A DNA stretch of 64,000 nucleotides from NCBI RefSeq assembly GCF_019145495.1, contig NZ_JAHSTU010000007.1, forward strand, positions 124,001-188,000. Direction: 5' to 3'. Shown piece after piece: positions 44,981 through 53,987 of the stretch. Under the pieces are notes generated by a model that searched no databases, was not told where the DNA came from, and saw only the letters and a list, made by a program, of their open reading frames with translations. The position numbers were made by a program, and so were the translations under genes. The DNA comes from Pseudomonas azerbaijanoccidentalis. GTDB taxonomy: Bacteria > Pseudomonadota > Gammaproteobacteria > Pseudomonadales > Pseudomonadaceae. Each line of letters opens with the position of its first letter. Within the stretch, counting starts at the first letter, position 1.

Positions 44981-46756
44981 TTACTCGGCTTTAGGCGTTT
45001 CGCGCAGACGAATGTGCAATTCGCGCAATGCCTTGGCGTCCACCTGGCCCGGAGCCTGCGTCATGACGTCTGCCGCGCTCTGGGTTTTCGGGAAGGCGAT
45101 CACTTCACGGATCGACTGGGCGCCGGTCATCAGCATCACCAGACGGTCCAGACCGAAGGCCAGGCCACCGTGCGGCGGTGCACCGTACTTCAGGGCGTCG
45201 AGCAGGAAGCCGAATTTCTCTTCCTGTTCCGCTTCGTTGATGCCCAGCAGACGGAACACCGATTGCTGCATCTCTTTGCGGTGGATACGGATCGAACCGC
45301 CACCCAATTCGGTACCGTTCAATACCATGTCGTAGGCACGGGACAGAGCGCCAGCCGGGTTGGCTTCCAGCTCTGCAGGGGTGCACTTCGGTGCGGTGAA
45401 CGGGTGGTGCAAGGCGGTGAAGCTGCCGTCGTCGTTCTCTTCGAACATCGGGAAGTCGACGACCCACATCGGTGCCCACTTGCAGGTCAGCAGGTCCAGG
45501 TCGTGACCCAGTTTGATCCGCAGCGCGCCCAGGGCTTCGCTGACGATCTTGGCCTTGTCGGCGCCGAAGAACACGATGTCGCCGTCAACTGCACCCACGC
45601 GATCAAGGATAGCGTTGAGGTTTTCCAGCGGGATGTTTTTCACGATCGGCGACTGCAGACCGTCAACACCGGCAGCGCGCTCGTTGACCTTGATGTACGC
45701 CAGGCCTTTGGCACCGTAGATGCCGACAAACTTGGTGTAGTCGTCGATCTGCTTGCGCGGCATGCTCGCGCCGCCAGGTACGCGCAGGGCAGCGATACGG
45801 CATTTAGGGTCGTTGGCCGGGCCGCTGAACACCTTGAAGTCGACTTCCTTGAGCTGATCGGCCACGTCCACCAGTTCCAGCGGGTTACGCAGGTCTGGCT
45901 TGTCGGAACCGTAGCGGCGCATGGCTTCTTCGAAGGTCATGTGCGGGAAATCACCGAACTCCAGATCCAGCACTTCTTTGAACAGGTTGCGGATCATGGC
46001 TTCGGTCAGGCCCATGATGTCTTTTTCATCGAGGAAACTGGTTTCGATGTCGATCTGGGTGAATTCCGGCTGACGGTCGGCACGCAGGTCTTCGTCACGG
46101 AAGCATTTGGCGATTTGGTAGTAACGGTCGAAACCGGCCACCATCAACAGTTGCTTGAACAGCTGCGGCGACTGCGGCAGTGCGAAGAACGAACCGGCGT
46201 GAGTACGACTCGGCACCAGATAGTCGCGCGCACCTTCCGGCGTAGCACGGGTCAGGATCGGCGTCTCGACGTCGAGGAAGCCGTTTTCGTCCAGGAAGCG
46301 ACGGATGCTGGTGGTCATGCGCGAACGCAGACGCAGCTTCTCGGCCATTTCCGGGCGACGCAGGTCGAGGAAACGATAACGCAGACGGGTTTCTTCGCCG
46401 ACGTCGGAGAACTCGTTCAGCGGGAACGGCGGGGTTTCCGACTCGTTCAGCACTTCCAGTTCGTAGCCCAGGACTTCGATCATGCCCGACGCCATGTTGG
46501 CGTTGGTGGCACCGGCCGGACGCAGGCGGACCTTACCGGTGATCTTTACAACGAATTCGCTGCGCACGCGGTCGGCGGCGGCAAAGCTCTCGGCGCGATC
46601 CGGATCGAATACCACTTGGGCCAGACCGTCACGATCACGGATATCGAGGAAAATCACCCCACCGTGGTCACGGCGACGATGAACCCATCCGCAAAGGGTA
46701 ATTTCCTGGCCTTCCAGGCTTTCGTTCAGTTGGCCGCAATAATGGCTGCGCATCAT
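44981..46756 (-). CDS. aspS: Aspartyl-tRNA synthetase
   Basis: Class II synthetase of 591 residues starting MMRSHYCGQLNESL. N-terminal OB anticodon-binding domain, bacterial insertion domain, and class II motifs including FRDEDLRADRQPEFTQID (motif 2) and GLAFGLDRLVMLM (motif 3). A longer frame upstream is not used. Pseudomonas AspRS is usually non-discriminating, also charging tRNA-Asn. Confidence 0.97.
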   Translation of the reverse strand: MMRSHYCGQLNESLEGQEITLCGWVHRRRDHGGVIFLDIRDRDGLAQVVFDPDRAESFAAADRVRSEFVVKITGKVRLRPAGATNANMASGMIEVLGYELEVLNESETPPFPLNEFSDVGEETRLRYRFLDLRRPEMAEKLRLRSRMTTSIRRFLDENGFLDVETPILTRATPEGARDYLVPSRTHAGSFFALPQSPQLFKQLLMVAGFDRYYQIAKCFRDEDLRADRQPEFTQIDIETSFLDEKDIMGLTEAMIRNLFKEVLDLEFGDFPHMTFEEAMRRYGSDKPDLRNPLELVDVADQLKEVDFKVFSGPANDPKCRIAALRVPGGASMPRKQIDDYTKFVGIYGAKGLAYIKVNERAAGVDGLQSPIVKNIPLENLNAILDRVGAVDGDIVFFGADKAKIVSEALGALRIKLGHDLDLLTCKWAPMWVVDFPMFEENDDGSFTALHHPFTAPKCTPAELEANPAGALSRAYDMVLNGTELGGGSIRIHRKEMQQSVFRLLGINEAEQEEKFGFLLDALKYGAPPHGGLAFGLDRLVMLMTGAQSIREVIAFPKTQSAADVMTQAPGQVDAKALRELHIRLRETPKAE

Positions 46757-46854
46757 GGTAGTGGTTTCACTTCTCGTAATTCGAAATTCGGTTGCAGCCC
46801 TCGCGCACATCAGGTGCAAGGGCTCGCGCGTGTCGTTCAAGTCAGGCTCTAAAC

Positions 46855-47076
46855 CTAGTCAGCTTTGTCGCCGCCGGCCAGATTCTTCTTGGAACCGGTC
46901 TTGAAATCGGTCTCGTACCAGCCAGTGCCGCTGAGGCGGAAACCCGGCATGGACAGCATCTTCTTCAGCTCTGGCGCCTGGCAGGCAGGGCAGTCGACCA
47001 GCGGTGCATCGCTGATCTTTTGAATGGCTTCCAACTGATGACCACAGGAAGCACATTGATAGTCGTACATCGGCAT
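46855..47076 (-). CDS. FmdB-type zinc ribbon protein
   Basis: Small protein of 73 residues with two CxxC knuckles (YQCASCGHQ and DCPACQAP), typical of the FmdB/CxxC_CxxC_SSSS family. ATG 47076 and ATG 47070 are both possible. Located just upstream of aspS in the same direction. Function is unknown; a regulatory role is only inferred. Confidence 0.88.
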   Translation of the reverse strand: MPMYDYQCASCGHQLEAIQKISDAPLVDCPACQAPELKKMLSMPGFRLSGTGWYETDFKTGSKKNLAGGDKAD

Positions 47077-47211
47077 GGGGGTTGTCTCGGCGATCAGATT
47101 GCTACCGCACACGCTGGGTTTTGCGGCAAAGAGCGGGATTATATCCATTAAATGCAGCCTGTGCAGCCGTAAGACTGCACAGATCGACACACTGCCTTTT
47201 CCACGCCACAG

Positions 47212-47550
47212 CTAAGCCATGACCATGCAACTCCCCTCCTTGAGACTGTGCACGACGCAGACGACCCGCACCAACCCACTGAAGTTCTTCACCCCGCCAT
47301 GGCGCAAATGCACCTCGCGATCCAGATAGGACAACAGCGCGCTGACCGAGCAGCAATTGACCCTGGCCATTTCGGCCAAAATATCCCAGTAAACCTGTTC
47401 AAGTCGCAGACAGGTGGCAAAGCCATTCAAACGCACCGAGCGGGATAACGGCTGAACCAACCCCATATCGAATTCGCTGACAAACGGGTCAATTCTGATG
47501 CCAGTTACCGCCCCTCCCTTCCCTTCGTTTCGCCTGTCTCCATAAACCAT
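47212..47550 (-). CDS. RHH_4-type ribbon-helix-helix domain protein
   Basis: Protein of 112 residues. The segment SVRLNGFATCLRLEQVYWDILAEMA followed by NFSGLVRVVCV resembles the RHH_4 family (SVR.. G..TSLRLE..FW, then N..SALR). AAGGAG lies ten bases before the ATG. Likely a small DNA-binding or partner protein; targets unknown. It has its own promoter space upstream. Confidence 0.75.
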   Translation of the reverse strand: MVYGDRRNEGKGGAVTGIRIDPFVSEFDMGLVQPLSRSVRLNGFATCLRLEQVYWDILAEMARVNCCSVSALLSYLDREVHLRHGGVKNFSGLVRVVCVVHSLKEGSCMVMA

Positions 47551-47760
47551 AACGTTGACACTCCTTTGTCATCCCTGGCTTCCATAAGCGCAATAAGCCT
47601 GCTTATAGAACCGCGAGGCCCACGCTATATCCAGACGACTTTTTGCCCATCTACGTAGGAGAAGCCAACAAACAAAGGGAGATCATGGAGCGCGTCCTAC
47701 TCCGGAGCTTTTCCTACCTTTAGTAGCGAAAGCTCGCTCAACAAACAGGGACGTTTCGAG

Positions 47761-47812
47761 GAAAAAAAGACAAACGCGCGAACAACACTCAACAAAGTGT
47801 CATTCGCGCGCC
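47761..47812 (-). terminator. Terminator after the dps-like gene
   Basis: Minus strand GCGCGAATGACACT/AGTGTTGTTCGCGC hairpin (one mismatch) followed shortly by seven T. Confidence 0.85.
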
Positions 47813-47817
47813 AGGGT

Positions 47818-48288
47818 TTACTGGTCCAGCAGAGAGCGCAACATCCACGCAGTTTTCTCGTGGACCTGCATGCGCTGGGTCAACAAGTCAGCGGTCGGTT
47901 CGTCGCTGACCTTGTCCAGCAACGGAAAGATACCGCGGGCGGTGCGTGTTACCGCTTCCTGGCCTTCGACCAACTGCCTGATCATGTCTTCGGCAGCCGG
48001 CACACCTTCCTCCTCCTTGATGGAGGACAGGCGTGCGTAAACGGCGTAGGCGCCGGGCGCTGGAAAGCCGAGTGCGCGAATCCGCTCGGCAATCGAATCG
48101 ACCGCCAGGGCCAACTCGTTGTATTGCTCTTCGAACATCAGGTGCAAAGTCCGGAACATCGGCCCGGTGACGTTCCAGTGAAAGTTATGGGTTTTCAAAT
48201 AAAGCACGTACGTGTCCGACAACAGACGGGAGAGTCCGTCGACGATGGACTTGCGATCCTCTTCACTGATACCGATATCAATTGCCAT
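47818..48288 (-). CDS. dps: Dps-type ferritin-like protein
   Basis: Mini-ferritin of 156 residues storing iron and shielding DNA from oxidative damage. The ferroxidase region THNFHWNVTGPMFRTLHLMFEEQY gives H37, H49 and E53 (aspartate in E. coli Dps), with D64 and E68 in VDSIAERI. AGGGGA precedes the ATG. Pseudomonads carry more than one Dps; this is the one next to aspS. Confidence 0.93.
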   Translation of the reverse strand: MAIDIGISEEDRKSIVDGLSRLLSDTYVLYLKTHNFHWNVTGPMFRTLHLMFEEQYNELALAVDSIAERIRALGFPAPGAYAVYARLSSIKEEEGVPAAEDMIRQLVEGQEAVTRTARGIFPLLDKVSDEPTADLLTQRMQVHEKTAWMLRSLLDQ

Positions 48289-48596
48289 GTTTTTCCCCTA
48301 AAGGTGATGAAATTCATCCAACAGGTGCAGGACCACTCTAGCAAGCCTGTTGCCGCATCGCAGCCCTGGATCGTCCATGGACCCGCGACAAATCGCCTCC
48401 GTTACACCGCTGGACGCCCTGATTTGAGTAGCCTGCGGCTTTGCTGTTAAATAGACAGCGTGTCGTGGGTGCCTATTTTTCCGGGTGCTGCGCATAGGCT
48501 GATATCGGGTACGTGTCCAACGCCTCCCATTGTTCTGAAGCGAACCGTGCCTCGTCAGCTCTTCCTTGTGAGCCGTCTTAACGTGAGTCAATCAAA
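48289..48596. other. Divergent intergenic region between dps and the membrane cold-shock gene
   Basis: Gene-free stretch of 308 bases. A plausible plus-strand promoter is TTGAGT (48424-48429), 17 bases, TTAAAT (48447-48452), giving the cold-shock gene a leader of about 140 bases. Nothing else recognised. Confidence 0.5.
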
Positions 48597-49199
48597 ATGT
48601 TGAAAATCGTCCACCTGCTAATAGGTGCAGCGGCCTTGCTGCTGTCCTTCATCCCTAGCCTGCGATCCGAAGCCGTACCTTACCTGCAACAACCCGACGC
48701 CCTGTACCTGGCCTTTTTCGGCCTGCTTAACCTCACCCTCGCACCTGTCATCCCTTACTGGAACAAAGGCCCGCGTCATCAATTGCAAAACCTGGTCAGC
48801 GCCCTGCTGGTTCTGGCTGTCGTTCTGCAAACCCTGACGCTGATCGCCCCGATGCCCGTCATCGCCGGTCAACCTGCCGTTCTGTTCAGCCTGGTCGCCG
48901 CCCTGGTTGCAGTTTTTCTGCACCTGGCCATCAGTTTCTACAAATCGTCACCAGCTGCCGCCTCGCCAAGCTACGACATGAGCAACCGCGATACCGGCAC
49001 CGTCAAGTGGTTCAACACCTCCAAAGGCTTCGGCTTTATTTCCCGCGACTCCGGCGACGATATTTTCGTGCACTTCCGGGCCATTCGCGGTGAAGGTCAT
49101 CGCGTCCTGGTCGAAGGCCAGCGCGTGGAGTTCTCCGTCATGAATCGTGACAAAGGCCTGCAAGCCGAAGATGTGATCGCCGCTCTGCCTCGACGCTGA
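48597..49199 (+). CDS. Membrane-anchored cold-shock domain protein
   Basis: Fusion protein of 200 residues: about four TM helices (about 3-21, 37-56, 66-86, 93-114), a short linker, then a full cold-shock domain (about 130-197) with RNP1 KGFGFI and RNP2 DIFVHF. The architecture would hold an RNA-binding domain at the inner membrane, probably on the cytoplasmic side. A similar gene stands at the same place in P. aeruginosa (next to dps, slyX and aspS). Its role is unknown. Confidence 0.9.
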   Translation: MLKIVHLLIGAAALLLSFIPSLRSEAVPYLQQPDALYLAFFGLLNLTLAPVIPYWNKGPRHQLQNLVSALLVLAVVLQTLTLIAPMPVIAGQPAVLFSLVAALVAVFLHLAISFYKSSPAAASPSYDMSNRDTGTVKWFNTSKGFGFISRDSGDDIFVHFRAIRGEGHRVLVEGQRVEFSVMNRDKGLQAEDVIAALPRR

Positions 49200-49208
49200 T
49201 TCCAAGCG

Positions 49209-49248
49209 TAAAAAAACCGCGAACAGCCTGGCTGCTCGCGGTTTTTTA
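49209..49248 (+). terminator. Terminator after the membrane cold-shock gene
   Basis: AAAAAACCGCGA...CGCGGTTTTTT hairpin with flanking A- and T-runs; it could serve both this gene and the opposing slyX. Confidence 0.9.
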
Positions 49249-49259
49249 TTGCCTGCATT

Positions 49260-49466
49260 TCAGTAATGCGGCGGCGGTGCCTCTTCTTCGAAAGTCTCGA
49301 ACTGGCCGGCCATTTCCTCCTGACGCTTGAGCAACGCCGCCATCTGCAGTTGCAGACGCTCGACGGCCCGCTGCTGCGCCGCCAACACATCATTCAACGC
49401 CTGGATGGTGTCATCCTGAAACGCCAGCTGACTCTCCAGATCGGTAACGCGATCTTCCAGGCTCAT
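49260..49466 (-). CDS. slyX: SlyX family protein
   Basis: Small coiled-coil protein of 68 residues, MSLEDRVTDLESQLAFQDDTIQ, ending in the family-typical PPPHY. Function unknown. It follows the HIT gene after three bases in one operon. Confidence 0.93.
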   Translation of the reverse strand: MSLEDRVTDLESQLAFQDDTIQALNDVLAAQQRAVERLQLQMAALLKRQEEMAGQFETFEEEAPPPHY

Positions 49467-49469
49467 GAT

Positions 49470-49892
49470 TCAACCCTCCACGAACGTGATGTCGGTCAGC
49501 ACCAAGCGCAAGCGCTCACGAATTGCCGCGACCTGCTCGGCGCTGTAGGGCTTGGCCGGGTGCTTGCCCCAGACAGGCGCGGGCCAGGCGGCGTCGTCCC
49601 GTTTGCGCACAATCACATGCATGTGCAACTGGCTGACCACGTTACCCAGCGCCGCAACATTGAGTTTATCGGCGTCGAACAAGTCCTTCAGCAGCTCGGC
49701 CAGCGCGGTCGTTTCCTGCCACAGTTGCAACTGATCGGCGACATCCAACTGAAATAACTCGCTGATATCGTCGCGACGAGGCACCAGGATGAACCAGGGA
49801 TAGTTCGAGTCGTTGGACAACAGCAGCCGGCATAGCGGGAAATCACCGATCGGTAGCGTGTCTTGTTGAAGTCGTGGATCTAAAGCGAACAC
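49470..49892 (-). CDS. HIT family protein
   Basis: Histidine-triad fold protein of 140 residues from GTG 49892 (GGGAG eight bases upstream), beginning FALDPRLQQDTLPIGDFPLCRLLL. The triad reads QLHMHV, so the first histidine is glutamine while the central nucleophile and third histidine remain. Likely a nucleotidyl hydrolase or transferase; the substrate is unknown. Confidence 0.85.
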   Translation of the reverse strand: MFALDPRLQQDTLPIGDFPLCRLLLSNDSNYPWFILVPRRDDISELFQLDVADQLQLWQETTALAELLKDLFDADKLNVAALGNVVSQLHMHVIVRKRDDAAWPAPVWGKHPAKPYSAEQVAAIRERLRLVLTDITFVEG

Positions 49893-50808
49893 TGCGCGCA
49901 CTCCCGCCAGGTCATCAATTTTCAGCTTAGCGCCCCTCCCGAGGGATCGCGCACCAAGCGACTGGACGGCAGCATACCTGCGAACGTCACCGGCTTCACG
50001 ACGAACCATGGCCGCAAGTCAGTTGAGGTTCTAATAATGGCCGCCACTGCGCCCCGAGATGAAACACTTCTCGACAAAACGCACCAATACCGGACCAGCC
50101 GCCCCGAAAAATGCGCCGGAATGACCGAAAGACGTCGACCTGTTCATGCCTGGAGATCCGCCAAGCTGTATGGATTCAGTACAGCGAATAAAATTTTTTG
50201 CACCAAAACCGCACAGCACGTCTACGCTGAGCACTTCGCATATCCGCCATTTACTCAACGGCGGGGTGAACCGGTAACGTTTTTGGTTGTCACGCGGCGG
50301 TAACAGGTTGGTCAACACCAAGGGACGGATGGCGTCAACCCCTCCACCCGACAGGATGAGACCCCCGGTTTTATGAGGTTTTTACGGCACCACGCAGCAC
50401 GTCAGAAAAAAATATTCATGGATTTCTGATTTGTGCACGCTTGTTGCATTCACACCCACATCGTCTATAAGGCACCGCTGGAAGCGGGAACCTTGAGACT
50501 AAATAAAACAGTGGCAGGGTAGCCCGATGGAGATTCAAACGTTTCACCAGGGACTCTTTTTACCGATGCTCAACCCCAGCAAAACAGCGCTGAAGTTGTC
50601 TCTCCGGTTGCATCGGGGCTGTAAATTTGCGACATCTAGCAAGCTGTTAGCGACAGGGTCGTAAAGAAGCTGAAAGGTTAGATGCGCAAGTATCGCCAAC
50701 ATTGTCGGCGTGATATAAGTTTGCGCCGACACAAAAAGAAAGAGCCGCCCAGATAATAAAACAGGTGGGACGGCAGTACTCTTCTAAAAACCAAAGGAGC
50801 AAATCACG
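49893..50808. other. Long intergenic region and structured leader before the OprD-family porin
   Basis: Over 900 bases without a gene I trust; short overlapping frames exist but lack ribosome sites and family likeness. It holds several perfect inverted repeats: TCAGAAA (50402) with TTTCTGA (50423), CCGATGC (50563) with GCATCGG (50611), TGTCGGCG (50703) with CGCCGACA (50724), and a bulged stem 50744-50774. A weak sigma-70-like promoter may lie at 50441-50471. It probably contains a long 5' leader, possibly a small RNA. Confidence 0.5.
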
Positions 50809-52149
50809 ATGCGCGTGATGAAGTGGAGCATGATCGCACTGGCAGTTGCCGCAGGCACCTCGCAGTTCGCAATGGCATCTTCCCAGGAAGAATCCAAGGG
50901 TTTCTTCGGCGACCAGAGCCTGAAACTGAAAACCCGCTTTGAGTACATGAACCGCGATTACAAAAACGGTGCAAGTAACAACGCAGACTCCGGCTATCGT
51001 CAGGACTCCGGTCTGAGCCAGTTGCTGACTTACGAGTCGGGCTTCACTCAAGGTACTGTTGGTTTCGGTCTCGATGCCATGGCAATGGGTTCGGTCAAAC
51101 TGGACGGCGGCTCGGGCCACCGCGGTAACGGCCTGTTCGCTGTAGACAGCGACAACAACCCAGAAAAATCCCAAGGCAAGGTCGGTGGTGCAGTTAAACT
51201 CCGCCTCTCCGATACCGTCCTGAAGTACGGTCAGCAATTCGTTGCCAGCCCAGTGTTCGCAACCGACGACAGCCGTATGCTGCCAGAAGTGGCTACCGGT
51301 ACCCTGATCACTTCCAAAGAGATCAAAGGTCTGGAACTGAGCGCTGGTCGCTTCACCGCACTGAGCGCCCAAACCGGCATGGCTCGTGACAGCATCGGCG
51401 GTCTGCCAGATGAAGATGGCAACCACGGTAAAGGCCTGAGCAACGGCATCAACATCTTCGGTGCCAGCTACGCCTTCACTGACAACTTCACCGGTGCCTT
51501 CGCTGCGTCGGATGCTGAAGACTACTTCAAGAAGTATTACGTCAACCTGAACTACACCTTGCCGATCAATGATGATCAGTCCCTGAACTTCGACCTGAAC
51601 GGTTACAAAACCAAAGGCGATGATCGTGGTGACCAGGTTATGGCCCTCGGTTCTGTTGAAGATGGCGGTGACGGCGTCGCTGGCGTAGACAACAACCTGT
51701 GGTCCCTGGCTGCTGCTTACAGCATCGGCGCCCACAAGTTCACTCTGGCTTACCAGCAGTCGAGCGGCGACAACGCTTACTACTACGGCGTTGACGGTAA
51801 CAGCACCATCTTCGTATCCAACTCCATTCAGATCTCCGACTTCGTGGGCCGCGAGGAGAAATCCTACCAAGCTCGCTACGACATCAACATGGCTACCTAC
51901 GGTGTACCTGGTCTGAGCTTCATGACCCGATACGTAATGGGTAACAACATCAAGGTTGACAACGCCGGCGAAGGTAAAGAAAACGAGTGGAACATCGAGT
52001 CCAAGTACGTGGTTCAGGAAGGTCCTGCTAAAGACCTGTCGTTCCGTGCGCGTTTCGCCAACTACCGTGCAAACGGTGCGTACCAGAACTACTCCCGCGA
52101 CAACTACGACACCCGTCTGATCATCGAGTACCCACTGAACATCCTCTAA
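50809..52149 (+). CDS. OprD-family outer-membrane porin
   Basis: Porin of 446 residues with signal peptide to about residue 23 (AMA-SSQEE) and an 18-strand barrel of the OprD family, ending YDTRLIIEYPLNIL. Start with GGAG nine bases upstream. Codon use is very regular, as in highly expressed genes. It stands where oprD lies in P. aeruginosa (beside the HIT and slyX genes), but the loops look more like the OprE/OprQ subgroup; the substrate (amino acids or small carboxylates) cannot be settled by sequence alone. Confidence 0.9.
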   Translation: MRVMKWSMIALAVAAGTSQFAMASSQEESKGFFGDQSLKLKTRFEYMNRDYKNGASNNADSGYRQDSGLSQLLTYESGFTQGTVGFGLDAMAMGSVKLDGGSGHRGNGLFAVDSDNNPEKSQGKVGGAVKLRLSDTVLKYGQQFVASPVFATDDSRMLPEVATGTLITSKEIKGLELSAGRFTALSAQTGMARDSIGGLPDEDGNHGKGLSNGINIFGASYAFTDNFTGAFAASDAEDYFKKYYVNLNYTLPINDDQSLNFDLNGYKTKGDDRGDQVMALGSVEDGGDGVAGVDNNLWSLAAAYSIGAHKFTLAYQQSSGDNAYYYGVDGNSTIFVSNSIQISDFVGREEKSYQARYDINMATYGVPGLSFMTRYVMGNNIKVDNAGEGKENEWNIESKYVVQEGPAKDLSFRARFANYRANGAYQNYSRDNYDTRLIIEYPLNIL

Positions 52150-52181
52150 TCCGGGTGTAAGACTGGCAGTACTGTAGATCT

Positions 52182-52220
52182 AAAAACCGCCCACCTCTTC
52201 ATCAGGTGGGCGGTTTTTTT
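52182..52220 (+). terminator. Terminator of the porin gene
   Basis: AAAAACCGCCCACCT/AGGTGGGCGGTTTTT stem, 7-base loop, T-run; strong. Confidence 0.95.
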
Positions 52221-52305
52221 ATGCCTGCCACATAATCAATACGCGAGGCAACCAACTTCATTTCATAACATTAGAACTTTTTCAGATGAACTGAATGACC
52301 AGTCA

Positions 52306-52343
52306 TAAAAAAGCCCAAGAGACTATTCAGCTCTTGGGCTCTT
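52306..52343 (-). terminator. Terminator of mscS
   Basis: Minus strand AGCCCAAGAG/CTCTTGGGCT with a 9-base loop and T-run. Confidence 0.9.
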
Positions 52344-52382
52344 TGCCACCAGGCATTTTCAGCAATAACTATTGAAGTGGCC

Positions 52383-53225
52383 TTACTGCGTTGCGGCTTC
52401 CTGAACCACACGAACTACTCGCTGTGGAAAGGGAATGTCAATACCGGCCTTTTTCAATCGATCACGGGATTGCTCGTTAAACATGAACATCACATCCCAG
52501 TAATCCGCAGTTTTAACCCATACACGCAGCGAAACAGTGATCGAACTGTCACCCAGGGTAGAAATCACTGCCTGAGGCTCCGGATCAGTCAGAACCCGTG
52601 GGTCCTTGGCCAGCTCCAGCAGCACTTCACGGGCCTTTTGCAGGTCCGCTTCGTAATCAACACCCACATCAAACACCACCTTACGGGTCGGCTGACGGTT
52701 AGTGTTGGTGATGATGCCGTTCGACAGGTTACCGTTTGGCACGATGATGGTTTTGTTGTCACCCGTACGCAGTACAGTATGGAAAATCTGGATGCTGTCG
52801 ACCGTACCGGCCACACCCTGGGCTTCGATCCAGTCACCAATGCGGAACGGACGGAACAACAGAATCAGCACGCCGCCAGCGAAGTTCGCCAAGCTGCCCT
52901 GCAAGGCCAGGCCAATGGCCAGACCCGCCGCACCAATTGCCGCCACGAATGAGGTGGTTTCCACACCGATCATCGACGCCACGCTGACGATCAGCAGAAC
53001 CTTCAGAATGATATTGGCCAGGCTGCTGATAAAGCCTTGCAGCGCCAGGTCGGCATTGCGCAATGCGATCAGGCCGCCGAGCTTCTGCGTCACTTTGTTG
53101 ATCAGCCACCAACCGATGGCCAGGGTAATGACTGCCAACAACACGCGGCTGCCATATTCCATGATCATTGGAATCCAGGCTTGGGACGCCTTGACCAGGT
53201 TGTCTACTTCAGCATTCAAGTCCAT
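52383..53225 (-). CDS. mscS: Small-conductance mechanosensitive channel MscS
   Basis: Inner-membrane channel of 280 residues: three TM helices (about 25-45, 62-85, 92-125), the pore helix rich in Gly/Ala (AAIGAAGLAIGLALQGSLANFAGG), then the beta domain (FRIGDWIEAQGVAGTVDSI, IIVPNGNL) and alpha/beta cage. Length is close to E. coli MscS. It releases solutes on osmotic downshock. AGGAG precedes the start. Confidence 0.96.
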   Translation of the reverse strand: MDLNAEVDNLVKASQAWIPMIMEYGSRVLLAVITLAIGWWLINKVTQKLGGLIALRNADLALQGFISSLANIILKVLLIVSVASMIGVETTSFVAAIGAAGLAIGLALQGSLANFAGGVLILLFRPFRIGDWIEAQGVAGTVDSIQIFHTVLRTGDNKTIIVPNGNLSNGIITNTNRQPTRKVVFDVGVDYEADLQKAREVLLELAKDPRVLTDPEPQAVISTLGDSSITVSLRVWVKTADYWDVMFMFNEQSRDRLKKAGIDIPFPQRVVRVVQEAATQ

Positions 53226-53359
53226 GTACGTTCTCCTGATTTGCGGCTATCCGGCACGCGAAAAATAGCGGCAGAAAGACCGACCCTGTCCGGATCAATC
53301 ATTCCTGCCGTTGCTTGGGCCTCGGACGCCGAAAACGCCGAGAGGTTCCCGCGTGCGAA

Positions 53360-53845
53360 TCAGTCGCGGAAGTTGTTGAACTGCAGAGGCATGCCGAATT
53401 CCTTGCCCCGCAGCGCAGCGATGGCTTCCTGCAGGTCGTCACGCTTCTTGCCGGTGATGCGCACTTGCTCACCCTGAATGGCGGCCTGCACCTTCAACTT
53501 GGCGTCTTTGACGTGAGCGACGATTTTCTTCGCCAGCTCTTTGTCGATGCCTTCCTTGAGGACGGCTTCCTGCTTCATCAGCTTGCCCGACGCGAATGCA
53601 TCCTTGACCTCAAGGCACTGTACGTCGATCTTGCGCTTGACCAAGGCCAGCTTGAGGATCTCAATCATCGCTTCGAGCTGGAAATCGGCTTCAGCGGTGA
53701 GGTTGACGGTCAGGTCTTTTTCCTTGAACTCGAAGCTGCCCTTGCCTTTCAGGTCATAGCGACGATCGAGTTCCTTGACGGCGTTCTCGACCGCGTTGGT
53801 GACTTCGTGTTTGTCCAGTTCGGATACCACGTCGAACGACGGCAT
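53360..53845 (-). CDS. yajQ: YajQ family nucleotide-binding protein
   Basis: Protein of 161 residues with typical MPSFDVVSELDKHEVTNAVENA start and RITGKKRDDLQEAI near the end. YajQ-like proteins bind nucleotides; in Xanthomonas and Pseudomonas some bind cyclic di-GMP. GGAGAG before the ATG. Divergent from panE, as in P. aeruginosa. Confidence 0.95.
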   Translation of the reverse strand: MPSFDVVSELDKHEVTNAVENAVKELDRRYDLKGKGSFEFKEKDLTVNLTAEADFQLEAMIEILKLALVKRKIDVQCLEVKDAFASGKLMKQEAVLKEGIDKELAKKIVAHVKDAKLKVQAAIQGEQVRITGKKRDDLQEAIAALRGKEFGMPLQFNNFRD

Positions 53846-53987
53846 GTAATCTCTCCAATAAATAGGGGGCGCTCAATCAAGAGGGAGCACACCTGGCTTG
53901 CGGTAAAAATCCGCGCTGATTATAACGGGTCTTTCCCATCATTCACTGCGAGCTGTCCATGCGCGCGTCAAACAGAGCAAAAAGCTG

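Noticed and set aside
50037..50303. 88-codon open frame in the gap before the porin
   Set aside because: No ribosome site, no family likeness, and an overlapping frame of similar size on the other strand; kept only as part of the unexplained region.
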